Below, in pieces: positions 1 to 5,046 of a DNA stretch of 5,876 nucleotides. This DNA is from Desulfobacterales bacterium. GTDB lineage: Bacteria; Desulfobacterota; Desulfobacteria; Desulfobacterales; 4be13. The stretch lies in NCBI GenBank assembly GCA_029934695.1, contig JAOZLU010000147.1, forward strand, positions 1 through 5,876, written 5' to 3'. Below the pieces are notes generated by a model that saw nothing but the letters and a program-made list of their open reading frames with translations, was not told the origin of the DNA and did not search any database. Numbering within the stretch: position 1 is the first letter of the stretch; each line of letters opens with the position of its first letter. The translations under genes and the position numbers were made by a program.

Positions 1-49
1 AACATCCAACATCCAACATCCAACATCCAACATCCAACATCAAACATCA
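1..49. repeat. Heptanucleotide tandem array, unit AACATCC
   Basis: Seven consecutive 7-base units are visible: five perfect AACATCC (1-35) and two AACATCA variants (36-49). The array runs off the left edge, so its full size is unknown. The stop codon of the ketopantoate reductase gene (TGA, plus-strand 47-49) is part of the last unit, which reads TGATGTT on the minus strand. The array therefore begins exactly where the reading frame ends. There are no unique spacers, so it is not a CRISPR array. It resembles the short tandemly repeated heptamers known from cyanobacteria and some other bacteria. Confidence 0.95.
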
Positions 50-973
50 AATCCGTTTTTCCGATGTCGCTTCAAGGGCTTCAATGATTTCAGACAGAAA
101 AATATTGTAAGGTGTGGGAATGCCCAGTGCCTTTCCTTTTTCTGCAATTGCCCGGTTGATTACGCTCACTTCTGTGCCCGCTCTTTTCAGAATATCCTGC
201 AACATGCTTGCCCGGTTTTCAGCTGTATTTGCACATACTTTTCTGACTTGCTCCAATGGATTTTTGTATGGGAGTTGAATGCCGAGTGCTTTGACCACGG
301 CGGCCGCTTCTGAAACCGCATTTCCCATGATTTTTTCACATTCAGGCGTGATGCCCAGTATTCCGTTTGGAACCCTGAGTATTGCTGCAAGCGCATTGAT
401 ACCGACGTTAATCAGCAGTTTTCCCCATATCAGGCTGTCGAGATTTTCGGAAAGGCTTACGTCTATGCCCCCTGCTCTGAAAGTTTCCACAATCCGGTTT
501 AGGGACTGAGCATTTTCAGGGGAGTTGGCAATGTACGTCGGGCCCTGACCTGCGTGACGTGTATGGCCCGGGCCTATGAGCGTCCCACCATGAGAGGTTA
601 CGCCAGCCACTGCCCGGTCTTTGCCAAGAACTTTTTCAATAACCTCCAGATTTCCCAAGCCATTTTGCAGGGTAAGGGCCAGACCTTTCTGTCCCAAAAG
701 CAACTTTGCAGTCTTGGCGGCTTCTTCTGTCTGGCAGGATTTGGTGAAAATAATGGCCAGATCAACCCCCGGTTCCACTTTATCTGGATCTGTGAAGGCA
801 AAAAGGTGATATGTTTCAGAAGGGCCGTCGGTTTTCTCAACGATCAGCCCGTTTTTATTGATGGCTTGAATATGCGCCTCAAAAGGGTCTATCAGATAAA
901 CTGTTGAGACGGATGACAGCATTGACCCGAAAAGGGAGCCCATGGCTCCCGCTCCTATTATTGCAATCCGCAA
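47..973 (-). CDS. panE: 2-dehydropantoate 2-reductase (ketopantoate reductase, ApbA/PanE family)
   Basis: This cytoplasmic enzyme reduces 2-dehydropantoate to pantoate with NADPH, a step of pantothenate and CoA synthesis. The protein is 308 residues from the chosen TTG start, close to the usual family length of about 300. The N-terminal Rossmann fold opens with MRIAIIGAGAMGS, giving the nucleotide motif GAGAMG at residues 7-12. Further family marks are K78 in FTKSC, N104 in LQNG, and the catalytic segment WGKLLINVGINAL, with K185, N189 and N193 matching the Lys and two Asn of E. coli PanE. ENRASMLQD and TEV (S256, E268) form the substrate-binding C-terminal helices. A start 25 codons upstream (ATG at 1048) would add a tail not seen in the family and has no ribosome binding site, whereas TTG at 973 is preceded by AAGGAGG. 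The stop codon lies inside a heptad repeat. Some family members act on other 2-keto acids, so exact substrate specificity is not proven. Confidence 0.93.
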   Translation of the reverse strand: MRIAIIGAGAMGSLFGSMLSSVSTVYLIDPFEAHIQAINKNGLIVEKTDGPSETYHLFAFTDPDKVEPGVDLAIIFTKSCQTEEAAKTAKLLLGQKGLALTLQNGLGNLEVIEKVLGKDRAVAGVTSHGGTLIGPGHTRHAGQGPTYIANSPENAQSLNRIVETFRAGGIDVSLSENLDSLIWGKLLINVGINALAAILRVPNGILGITPECEKIMGNAVSEAAAVVKALGIQLPYKNPLEQVRKVCANTAENRASMLQDILKRAGTEVSVINRAIAEKGKALGIPTPYNIFLSEIIEALEATSEKRI

Positions 974-979
974 TGTATT

Positions 980-986
980 CCTCCTT
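980..986 (-). promoter_or_regulatory. Ribosome binding site that fixes the panE TTG start
   Basis: The minus strand reads AAGGAGG, a near-perfect anti-16S match, then six bases (AATACA), then TTG at 973-971. The next codons give RIAIIGAGAMG, exactly where ketopantoate reductases begin. This supports the non-ATG start over the in-frame upstream ATG. Confidence 0.9.
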
Positions 987-1000
987 ATGTTAATATATAC

Positions 1001-1028
1001 AATCCGTGTGGGTGCATCTGCACGGATT
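1001..1028. repeat. Inverted repeat AATCCGTG / CACGGATT in the panE leader
   Basis: Perfect 8-base arms lie at 1001-1008 and 1021-1028 around a 12-base loop, 27 bases or more upstream of the panE start. On the minus strand the transcript would form a hairpin just ahead of the ribosome binding site. Related single copies of the arm occur at 1065-1072 and 1415-1422, so this may be repeat debris and not an operator. Confidence 0.6.
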
Positions 1029-1055
1029 ATGGGATGTTGAGCTTGCAATCCCTAT

Positions 1056-1086
1056 CTTATACACAATCCGTGCAGATATATAACAA
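1056..1086 (-). promoter_or_regulatory. Possible sigma-70 promoter for panE
   Basis: On the minus strand TTGTTA (1086-1081) and TATAAG (1061-1056) are separated by 19 bases. The -10 matches 5 of 6 consensus bases and the -35 matches 4 of 6, but the spacing is long. Transcription would start near 1048 and give a leader of about 75 bases carrying the AATCCGTG inverted repeat. Support is weak. Confidence 0.25.
1065..1080. repeat. AATCCGTG dispersed motif, copy in the panE upstream region
   Basis: The sequence AATCCGTGCAGATATA matches the copy at 1415-1430 (AATCCGTGTGGATATT) at 13 of 16 positions. It also resembles the outward-reading arm of the inverted repeat at 1001-1028. It lies in the spacer of the possible panE promoter. 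Confidence 0.5.
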
Positions 1087-1148
1087 AGGAAACTGAAGAA
1101 TGAAAGAAATTATCATTGTTCCGTCAGGGATTTTCCAAAAAACAGTCG

Positions 1149-1195
1149 TCTGGTGGGTTCCGCTTCGCTGCACCCACCCTACATTTTTCTGAATC
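1149..1195 (+). repeat. Dispersed hairpin element, copy 1
   Basis: The element starts TCTGGTGGGTT and has a 7-base stem, GGTGGGT at 1152-1158 and ACCCACC at 1172-1178, with a GC-rich loop containing a GC-TTC-GC mini-stem. It continues with TACATTTTTCTGAATC. A second copy at 5792-5835 in the same orientation shares nearly all of this, including the tail. Conservation beyond the hairpin shows a mobile or amplified repeat unit and not a chance terminator. The right-hand gene is on the minus strand, and in that direction no U-run follows the stem, so this copy is not its terminator. Confidence 0.85.
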
Positions 1196-1367
1196 AGGTA
1201 TATTATTTTATTTGGAGTTCCCCTTGCATAAGGCTTCCGGGTGTCAGTCAAACAGGGAGGGATTTTTCGGTATGAGATCAAGGCTCAAATAATCCTTTCT
1301 GCTAAGAAAGTAAAGCTATATATATGAAACATATCAGCATGTTGAGAAAATGTACTCTGGCAACTTT

Positions 1368-1393
1368 CTTTCAGGAAAGAATTGACCTGAAAG
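1368..1393. repeat. 8-base inverted repeat CTTTCAGG / CCTGAAAG
   Basis: Perfect arms at 1368-1375 and 1386-1393 enclose the 10-base loop AAAGAATTGA. It lies about 40 bases past the stop codon of the minus-strand zinc-ribbon gene, where a terminator would be expected. No T-run follows on either strand, so it does not look like a standard intrinsic terminator. It could protect the 3' end of the transcript. Confidence 0.4.
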
Positions 1394-1414
1394 GCAAAAG
1401 GGGAGCTTATCGCT

Positions 1415-1430
1415 AATCCGTGTGGATATT
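1415..1430. repeat. AATCCGTG dispersed motif, copy at the end of the zinc-ribbon gene
   Basis: The sequence AATCCGTGTGGATATT is a third occurrence of the motif seen at 1001-1028 and 1065-1080. It overlaps the TAA stop codon of the minus-strand gene (1429-1431) by two bases. Confidence 0.5.
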
Positions 1431-2409
1431 ATTCTATTTTCTTTACCTTCTGTCCCCATCCCCATTCCTGGGTATCCATCATGCTCAGCTTCTCCAGGGT
1501 CTCCTGAGCTTTTTCATGGCCTAATCGGGCTGCAGCCGCCAGATCATCCAATGCCCGTTTCTGAATGCCCATTTTCTCATAAGTTATCCCCCGGTCATAA
1601 TAAGCCCGGGCAGATTTCGGCTTTAAATCAATTGCATTGGTAAACAGACTCAGTGCCTCCTGAAAATTACCTGAACGATACAGGGTCTCCCCTTTCTTAA
1701 GCCAATCTGACTCACTTATTTTTCGGACAGATTTGAAATCATATCCGCAGTGCCTGCAGGCCTTGGCATCCATCAGAATTTTTTCTGCACACTTGGGGCA
1801 TCTTTTCATGTCCTGCTGTGCATCCCTCATATCTGCTTTTTCCCGTATTTTCTTACTCACCGTTATGAGATATTTGTCCATTATTCTTTCCAGAAACTGG
1901 GCAAAATCTTTTTCATCGATCTGATATATCGCAATCTGATGGTTAATTTGTTCCTGAACAATTTCCTGATTTTCTTTACGATCCGGAAGTATCAGGGAAA
2001 AATCGGCTAATAATTCAATGATCTGACCGTATTTGTCAAGCTGCAAATTCTTCATTGCAGCGGAACGCGGCACTTCATTTTTAATATTTTCAATTTTAAA
2101 ATAGTCAACAGCGTTTTTAATGAGCGTATTTGTCCCGTCCCGAATCGTTTTTTCAAGAGTTGTGGTATCATGCTCCCTTTTCAGCTTGCGTACTTTTGTC
2201 TTGTGCTGTTTTTTCAAACCATTTATTATCCCGCCACATTCTTTTTCCACCTCTTTTTTTGTAACAATAAAGGTGATCAGCAAAGAAAGAGTATAAGCAA
2301 GAACAGTTGATATGAAGCTTATCCCGGGGTCAGATACCCGAAAAGAGAGATATGCTGAAAAGGCGATACCTGTTATCCCCAGAACAATTAAATTCATGTA
2401 GAAAATCAT
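1429..2409 (-). CDS. Membrane-anchored zinc-ribbon and TPR protein of unknown function
   Basis: I do not recognise a named gene. The 326-residue protein starts with a two-helix membrane hairpin (about residues 4-22 and 30-50). A lysine-rich stretch follows directly, which predicts that N- and C-termini are cytoplasmic. Residues 51-90 are strongly charged and probably coiled coil. Residues 95-200 look helical and match nothing I know. A treble-clef or rubredoxin-like zinc ribbon follows, with Cys204, Cys207, Cys218 and Cys221 in CPKCAEK...CRHCGYD. Two TPR units (about 234-267 and 268-301) end the protein; the first has the classic G, Y, A, F, A, P positions (G240, Y244, A252, F256, A259, P264). 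The ATG at 2409 is preceded by GGAGGT five bases away, so the start is firm. TPRs usually bind proteins, and such ribbons often act as structural or docking modules. A role as a membrane scaffold is an inference. The next gene upstream also ends in TPRs but is 349 bases away. Confidence 0.88.
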   Translation of the reverse strand: MIFYMNLIVLGITGIAFSAYLSFRVSDPGISFISTVLAYTLSLLITFIVTKKEVEKECGGIINGLKKQHKTKVRKLKREHDTTTLEKTIRDGTNTLIKNAVDYFKIENIKNEVPRSAAMKNLQLDKYGQIIELLADFSLILPDRKENQEIVQEQINHQIAIYQIDEKDFAQFLERIMDKYLITVSKKIREKADMRDAQQDMKRCPKCAEKILMDAKACRHCGYDFKSVRKISESDWLKKGETLYRSGNFQEALSLFTNAIDLKPKSARAYYDRGITYEKMGIQKRALDDLAAAARLGHEKAQETLEKLSMMDTQEWGWGQKVKKIE

Positions 2410-2472
2410 CTTTTACCTCCGGAAAATAAGATTCTGAAAGTTCTGCAAATCGTTGAAGTCACTTTTGATAAC

Positions 2473-2500
2473 TTAATATTATTGTATCAGATATTTTCAA
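2473..2500 (-). promoter_or_regulatory. Possible sigma-70 promoter for the zinc-ribbon/TPR gene
   Basis: On the minus strand TTGAAA (2500-2495) and TATTAA (2478-2473) are 16 bases apart, in an AT-rich stretch. Each hexamer has four or more consensus matches. The predicted start near 2466 gives a leader of about 56 bases ending in a good ribosome binding site. AT-rich DNA gives such matches by chance, so confidence is low. Confidence 0.3.
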
Positions 2501-2536
2501 TACTCATTTCATAAAAAAGAAGGATAAGTCAATGGG

Positions 2537-2611
2537 GTGGAAAGAGTATTCAGGGGTATAAATATTCCACTTTGAAGCAGGCGGATTTGCATAGTGGAAA
2601 GAGAACCTGCT
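2537..2611. repeat. Overlapping direct and inverted short repeats
   Basis: GTGGAAAGAG occurs twice (2537-2546 and 2594-2603), and its partial complement TTCCAC lies between (2565-2570). AGCAGG (2576-2581) and CCTGCT (2606-2611) add a further 6-base inverted pair. TTCCAC could pair with either GTGGAA copy, so alternative hairpins are possible. No function is evident. Confidence 0.4.
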
Positions 2612-2693
2612 GAAATAAAAGGAATAAAAAGATAGGAAAGGGATGCTTTGAAAAATTTGACGGTAAAAAGGCAATTTGCCCGAACGCAATCCG

Positions 2694-2720
2694 CTCTGTG
2701 TTCTTTGCGGCTCTGTGTGG
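2694..2720. repeat. CTCTGTGT dispersed-type repeat
   Basis: CTCTGTGT occurs twice 17 bases apart (2694-2701, 2711-2718) around TCTTTGCGG. The minus strand resembles the cacagag-type repeats (CACAGAG...AACACAGAG) that are scattered through intergenic DNA of many environmental bacteria. Only one instance is in this window, so dispersal is recalled, not shown. Confidence 0.45.
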
Positions 2721-2758
2721 AATATTTTTATGATCCCGCACAAAGACATAAAATTGTG

Positions 2759-4510
2759 CTACACCTGTTCAGCCGCAGGGCCGGCATGTTTGTATATCTC
2801 CAGGTTTTCTCTTGCAAAGTCAATTGAAGGATCCATCATCAATGCCTTATGGTAATATTGAATGGCTTTTTCTTTTTCCCCCATATCCCGATAATTTGAA
2901 GCAATGTTCGCATAATCAATTGCTGAACTCGGATCAAGCTCAAGCACTTTCCGGAAACAGGCAATGGCCTTTTCATGCTCTTTCAGCTTGAAATGGCAAA
3001 ATCCCATTAAATTAAAAATATCTGTTCGTTCTGCATCGAACTCCTTCCCCTTTTCAAGCACATCAAGCGCGCTGTGATATTCCCCCATATCTTTCAGGCA
3101 GACCCCCATATAAGAGTAAATACTGGGGATATCCTGTTCGGTCGGCTCAAGTTCAAGGGCCTGCTCATAATATCGGAGCGCAGTTTCCGGGTCATTCAGG
3201 GAAAGATAGGATGATCCAAGATAAAACTTGACATAATATTTCCCGGGAAGATGATGTTCGATCTTTCTGAGTTCAGGAATGGCGGCTGCCGGGTCCCTGT
3301 TTTCCGCAATCAGCTTGGCAGAAAACATCCCCACACTGGTTCCCAGAGACCGCTCCCTGAAATGCGCCCCCGGTATAATGGTATAAAAGGCCGGTATCTG
3401 CAACAAAGGATGGGTCGTGCTGACCGCAATCACATCCATACCTTTCCGGGCCAGGGCAGCAATGCAGTTCTGAACCTCTTTCTTTATATTATTGTCTGAA
3501 AGATTGGGAAGCGCGGTTATATCAATTTCATGTTCAGGGGAGATCACAAAATCAGCTTCCTCAAGTGTCTGAAATTTGGGAAGACCGCTTGCCACATAAT
3601 TGGAGCCTGTATTAAAATCACCGGCCAGTTGGGCAGCTTCGGTAAGGGCACGGCTCAATGCCTTTTGGGGATCAGGGGTTGTCCCGGCTGTCCAGACGAT
3701 TTCACTTTTCCCGGGAAAAGTTGAGGGATCATAAGCCAAAATTCCCACGGTGGGAATCCCCATATCAAGAGAGAAATCCGAAAGCCAGAATTTTATCCCC
3801 GCGTTTCTGTACTTTTTTATCATTTCTGAAACTAGCGGGTCTGTTGCCGAGTCTGCTCTGATGGCAGATACTTTCAGTTTGTTTTGGCTGATGACAGAGG
3901 ACACATGACGCTCCACAATCTCACATAAACCCTGGCTCAGTGCCTCTTCCGGACAGTTGCCGGCAGACGGGCCGTTAAATTCGTTGATGGTGAAAAACCA
4001 GTCAAAGGGAATCAGAACCGCTTCATTCCGCGTAAGATTATAGGCCCAGGTCCATTTCAGGGGAATATCCTCAAATATCTTCCGGCTGATTTCCAGGTCT
4101 TCGGATTTGTCATGGACTGACTGGGCAATCATATCAAAAGAAATGGCCCTGTCTTTCAAATTCCGATATTTTTCCACAAAAAAATTTTCCGGTTTTTTGC
4201 TGAAACTGAAAAAACTGAACCGCTCAACCAGTTCCATGACAGCGCTGGCTTCTGCCTGCTCAGGGGTTCCGCCTTTTCCCATCTGCTTTTTTGTTCCGGT
4301 AACGGACATGGCATCTTTGCCGCAATTGCTGAAATAAACCGGAATATCCAATCTTCCGTTATCAATTCTTACTGTATATTCAAGGAGATCAAGGTCCAGT
4401 TGTTTTAATTTTTCCCTGAATCGCTTGACAGTCTCCTCAGGCGGTAATATTTTGTCCTGATCAAGGGTGGATTTTTTGAAGGCATCATTTAATATAATAC
4501 GATGATTCAT
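2759..4510 (-). CDS. YcaO-domain protein with C-terminal TPR repeats
   Basis: YcaO proteins use ATP to activate backbone amides in peptides or proteins, giving azolines, thioamides or amidines. E. coli YcaO is instead linked to methylthiolation of ribosomal protein S12. This 583-residue protein is about the length of E. coli YcaO. The YcaO domain spans roughly residues 55-405. It carries the three ATP/Mg motifs of the family: SAVMELVER (S89, E93, E96, R97); SAGN...EEALSQGLCEIVER (N185, E189, E197, E200, R201); and SRALTEAAQ (S286, E291, Q294). Four TPR units follow (about 424-457, 462-495, 496-529, 530-563), probably for binding a partner or substrate. The C-terminus (AGPAAEQV) lacks the proline-rich PxPxP end common in azoline-forming YcaO enzymes. 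ATG at 4510 has GGAGG seven bases upstream. No precursor peptide, E1-like, TfuA or dehydrogenase gene lies in the window, so the substrate is unknown. The fold assignment is firm; the reaction is not. Confidence 0.93.
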   Translation of the reverse strand: MNHRIILNDAFKKSTLDQDKILPPEETVKRFREKLKQLDLDLLEYTVRIDNGRLDIPVYFSNCGKDAMSVTGTKKQMGKGGTPEQAEASAVMELVERFSFFSFSKKPENFFVEKYRNLKDRAISFDMIAQSVHDKSEDLEISRKIFEDIPLKWTWAYNLTRNEAVLIPFDWFFTINEFNGPSAGNCPEEALSQGLCEIVERHVSSVISQNKLKVSAIRADSATDPLVSEMIKKYRNAGIKFWLSDFSLDMGIPTVGILAYDPSTFPGKSEIVWTAGTTPDPQKALSRALTEAAQLAGDFNTGSNYVASGLPKFQTLEEADFVISPEHEIDITALPNLSDNNIKKEVQNCIAALARKGMDVIAVSTTHPLLQIPAFYTIIPGAHFRERSLGTSVGMFSAKLIAENRDPAAAIPELRKIEHHLPGKYYVKFYLGSSYLSLNDPETALRYYEQALELEPTEQDIPSIYSYMGVCLKDMGEYHSALDVLEKGKEFDAERTDIFNLMGFCHFKLKEHEKAIACFRKVLELDPSSAIDYANIASNYRDMGEKEKAIQYYHKALMMDPSIDFARENLEIYKHAGPAAEQV

Positions 4511-4525
4511 TGGTTTTCCTCCATG

Positions 4526-4551
4526 GGTTTTAGGTTTCAGGTTTCAGGTTT
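4526..4551. repeat. Heptad array GGTTTYA, left arm of an inverted pair
   Basis: The units are GGTTTTA (4526-4532), GGTTTCA (4533-4539), GGTTTCA (4540-4546) and a partial GGTTT (4547-4551). The array starts a few bases upstream of the ycaO-like gene's ribosome binding site. Its complement, TAAAACC, is repeated at 4596-4630, so the two arrays can pair with a few mismatches into a long hairpin. Confidence 0.85.
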
Positions 4552-4560
4552 GTGACCTGG

Positions 4561-4587
4561 ATCATGGACGTTTGTATGAACGGTCAA
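4561..4587 (-). promoter_or_regulatory. Possible promoter for the ycaO-like gene, between the two heptad arrays
   Basis: The minus strand reads TTGACC (4587-4582), 15 bases, then CATGAT (4566-4561). The hexamers match consensus at 5 and 4 positions, but the spacing is short. A start near 4553 would give a leader of about 43 bases containing the GGTTTYA array. The position between two inverted arrays is notable; the promoter itself is tentative. Confidence 0.3.
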
Positions 4588-4595
4588 AATTTCCT

Positions 4596-4630
4596 TAAAA
4601 CCTAAAACCTAAAACTTAAAACCTAAAACC
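4596..4630. repeat. Heptad array TAAAACC, right arm of an inverted pair
   Basis: Five consecutive 7-base units are present: TAAAACC four times, and once TAAAACT (4610-4616). This is the reverse complement of the GGTTTTA unit at 4526-4551. The 44 bases between the arrays hold the possible ycaO promoter. Confidence 0.9.
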
Positions 4631-4668
4631 TTGTTGTAAAGAGATTATTAAAATAATGTTTTTTTGAA

Positions 4669-4695
4669 TTGACTTTCAAAATTTAATCTGATAAG
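4669..4695 (+). promoter_or_regulatory. Possible promoter for the tRNA-Ala gene
   Basis: TTGACT (4669-4674) matches the -35 consensus at five positions. GATAAG (4690-4695) matches the -10 at four positions after a 15-base spacer, which is short. Transcription would begin near 4702, about nine bases before the mature tRNA. The location is right for a tRNA promoter, but the -10 is imperfect. Confidence 0.4.
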
Positions 4696-4710
4696 CAAGA
4701 AAAATCCTGT

Positions 4711-4786
4711 GGGGATGTAGCTCAGCTGGGAGAGCAGTTGGTTCGCAATCAACAGGTCAGGGGTTCGAGTCCCCTCATCTCCACCA
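4711..4786 (+). tRNA. tRNA-Ala, anticodon CGC
   Basis: A complete 76-base cloverleaf is visible. The acceptor stem pairs GGGGATG (4711-4717) with CATCTCC (4776-4782). The D arm is GCTC/GAGC. The anticodon stem is GTTGG/TCAAC with one G-U pair at its loop end. The loop TTCGCAA (4742-4748) gives anticodon CGC at 4744-4746, which reads the alanine codon GCG. The T arm is AGGGG/CCCCT around TTCGAGT. The third acceptor pair is G-U, the G3:U70 pair that identifies alanine tRNAs, which confirms the assignment independently. The discriminator is A, and CCA is encoded. The gene stands alone, with no intrinsic terminator seen immediately downstream. Confidence 0.97.
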
Positions 4787-5019
4787 TGACGACATAAGCT
4801 TTCCTTTATGAACATTCTTTGCAATAATCAGTTAGGCAAATCACAATAAAGAATCCCCAAAAAGCGACAGACATGGCATAAAAATTGACAATCCGTTTCA
4901 TAAAACTGCGTGACTGAGGCGGAGTGTCCGGTGAATCTGCGGAAATCTTCATGCCATATCAAGATTACCCTTATGCCCGCATGCATGTATAGGCGTTTCC
5001 CGCGAATGTCTTGTCCGGG

Positions 5020-5035
5020 GAAAGGTTGAAAGGTT
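5020..5035 (+). repeat. Tandem GAAAGGTT pair ahead of hisA
   Basis: The 8-base unit GAAAGGTT occurs twice in a row (5020-5027, 5028-5035). The second copy's AAGG, 13 bases before the hisA ATG, is the nearest thing to a ribosome binding site, but it is too far for a typical one. The first copy's GGGAAA (5018-5023) can pair with TTTCCC at 4996-5001. Confidence 0.6.
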
Positions 5036-5046
5036 ACGCATATTTT

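Larger units (their letters stand above)
974..1428. other. Intergenic region without a gene, rich in small repeats
   Basis: I see no convincing gene in these 455 bases. They contain the panE ribosome binding site, copies of an AATCCGTG motif, one copy of the dispersed GGTGGGT hairpin element, a small hairpin CTTTCT-GCTA-AGAAAG (1295-1310) and an 8-base inverted repeat (1368-1393). The only sizeable open frame (minus strand, 1057-1281) runs through the hairpin element and lacks a ribosome binding site. Confidence 0.8.
2410..2758. other. Intergenic region without a supported gene
   Basis: These 349 bases separate the two TPR genes. They contain the zinc-ribbon gene's ribosome binding site, a weak promoter, small direct and inverted repeats (2537-2611) and a CTCTGTGT repeat (2694-2720). 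Short minus-strand open frames here have no ribosome binding site and are partly translated repeat. The middle part of the plus strand is purine-rich. No intrinsic terminator for the upstream ycaO-like gene is evident. Confidence 0.75.

Noticed and set aside
1..49. CRISPR array
   Set aside because: The units are 7 bases and contiguous, with no spacers.
1057..1281. Minus-strand open frame of 74 codons
   Set aside because: It reads through the dispersed hairpin element (giving the translated-repeat string VGWVQRSGTHQ), has no ribosome binding site and no domain. It is a spurious frame.
1368..1393. Inverted repeat as an intrinsic terminator of the zinc-ribbon gene
   Set aside because: No U-run follows the stem on either strand, so it is kept only as an inverted repeat.
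2504..2749. Minus-strand open frames of 81 and 63 codons after the ycaO-like gene, considered as a YcaO substrate peptide
   Set aside because: There is no ribosome binding site, part is translated CACAGAG repeat, and there is no leader/core pattern with clustered Cys, Ser or Thr. I do not regard it as a precursor peptide.
4526..4630. Telomere-like G-rich repeats (GGTTTTA/TAAAACC)
   Set aside because: The arrays are short, imperfect and internal, and lie in inverted orientation. Nothing else suggests a chromosome end.
4791..4810. CATAAG...CTTTATG as a tRNA terminator
   Set aside because: The stem is short, AT-rich and imperfect, with no T-run after it.
4874..4889. Sigma-54-like promoter TGGCATA-N4-TTGAC upstream of hisA
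   Set aside because: The -24 GG is present with correct spacing, but the invariant GC of the -12 box is GA. hisA is not a typical sigma-54 target. Probably chance.
4885..4890. TTGACA as a -35 box for hisA
   Set aside because: No acceptable -10 hexamer lies 15-19 bases downstream; that stretch reads CTGCGTGAC.
4951..4992. Thirteen-codon frame starting MPYQDYPY as a histidine leader peptide
   Set aside because: A his attenuator peptide needs a run of His codons, and only one is present. No terminator/antiterminator pair was seen either.
5011..5046. Upstream TTG start for hisA adding 12 residues
   Set aside because: HisA proteins begin at MIIIPAVD-type sequence. The extension has no family support and no better ribosome binding site.
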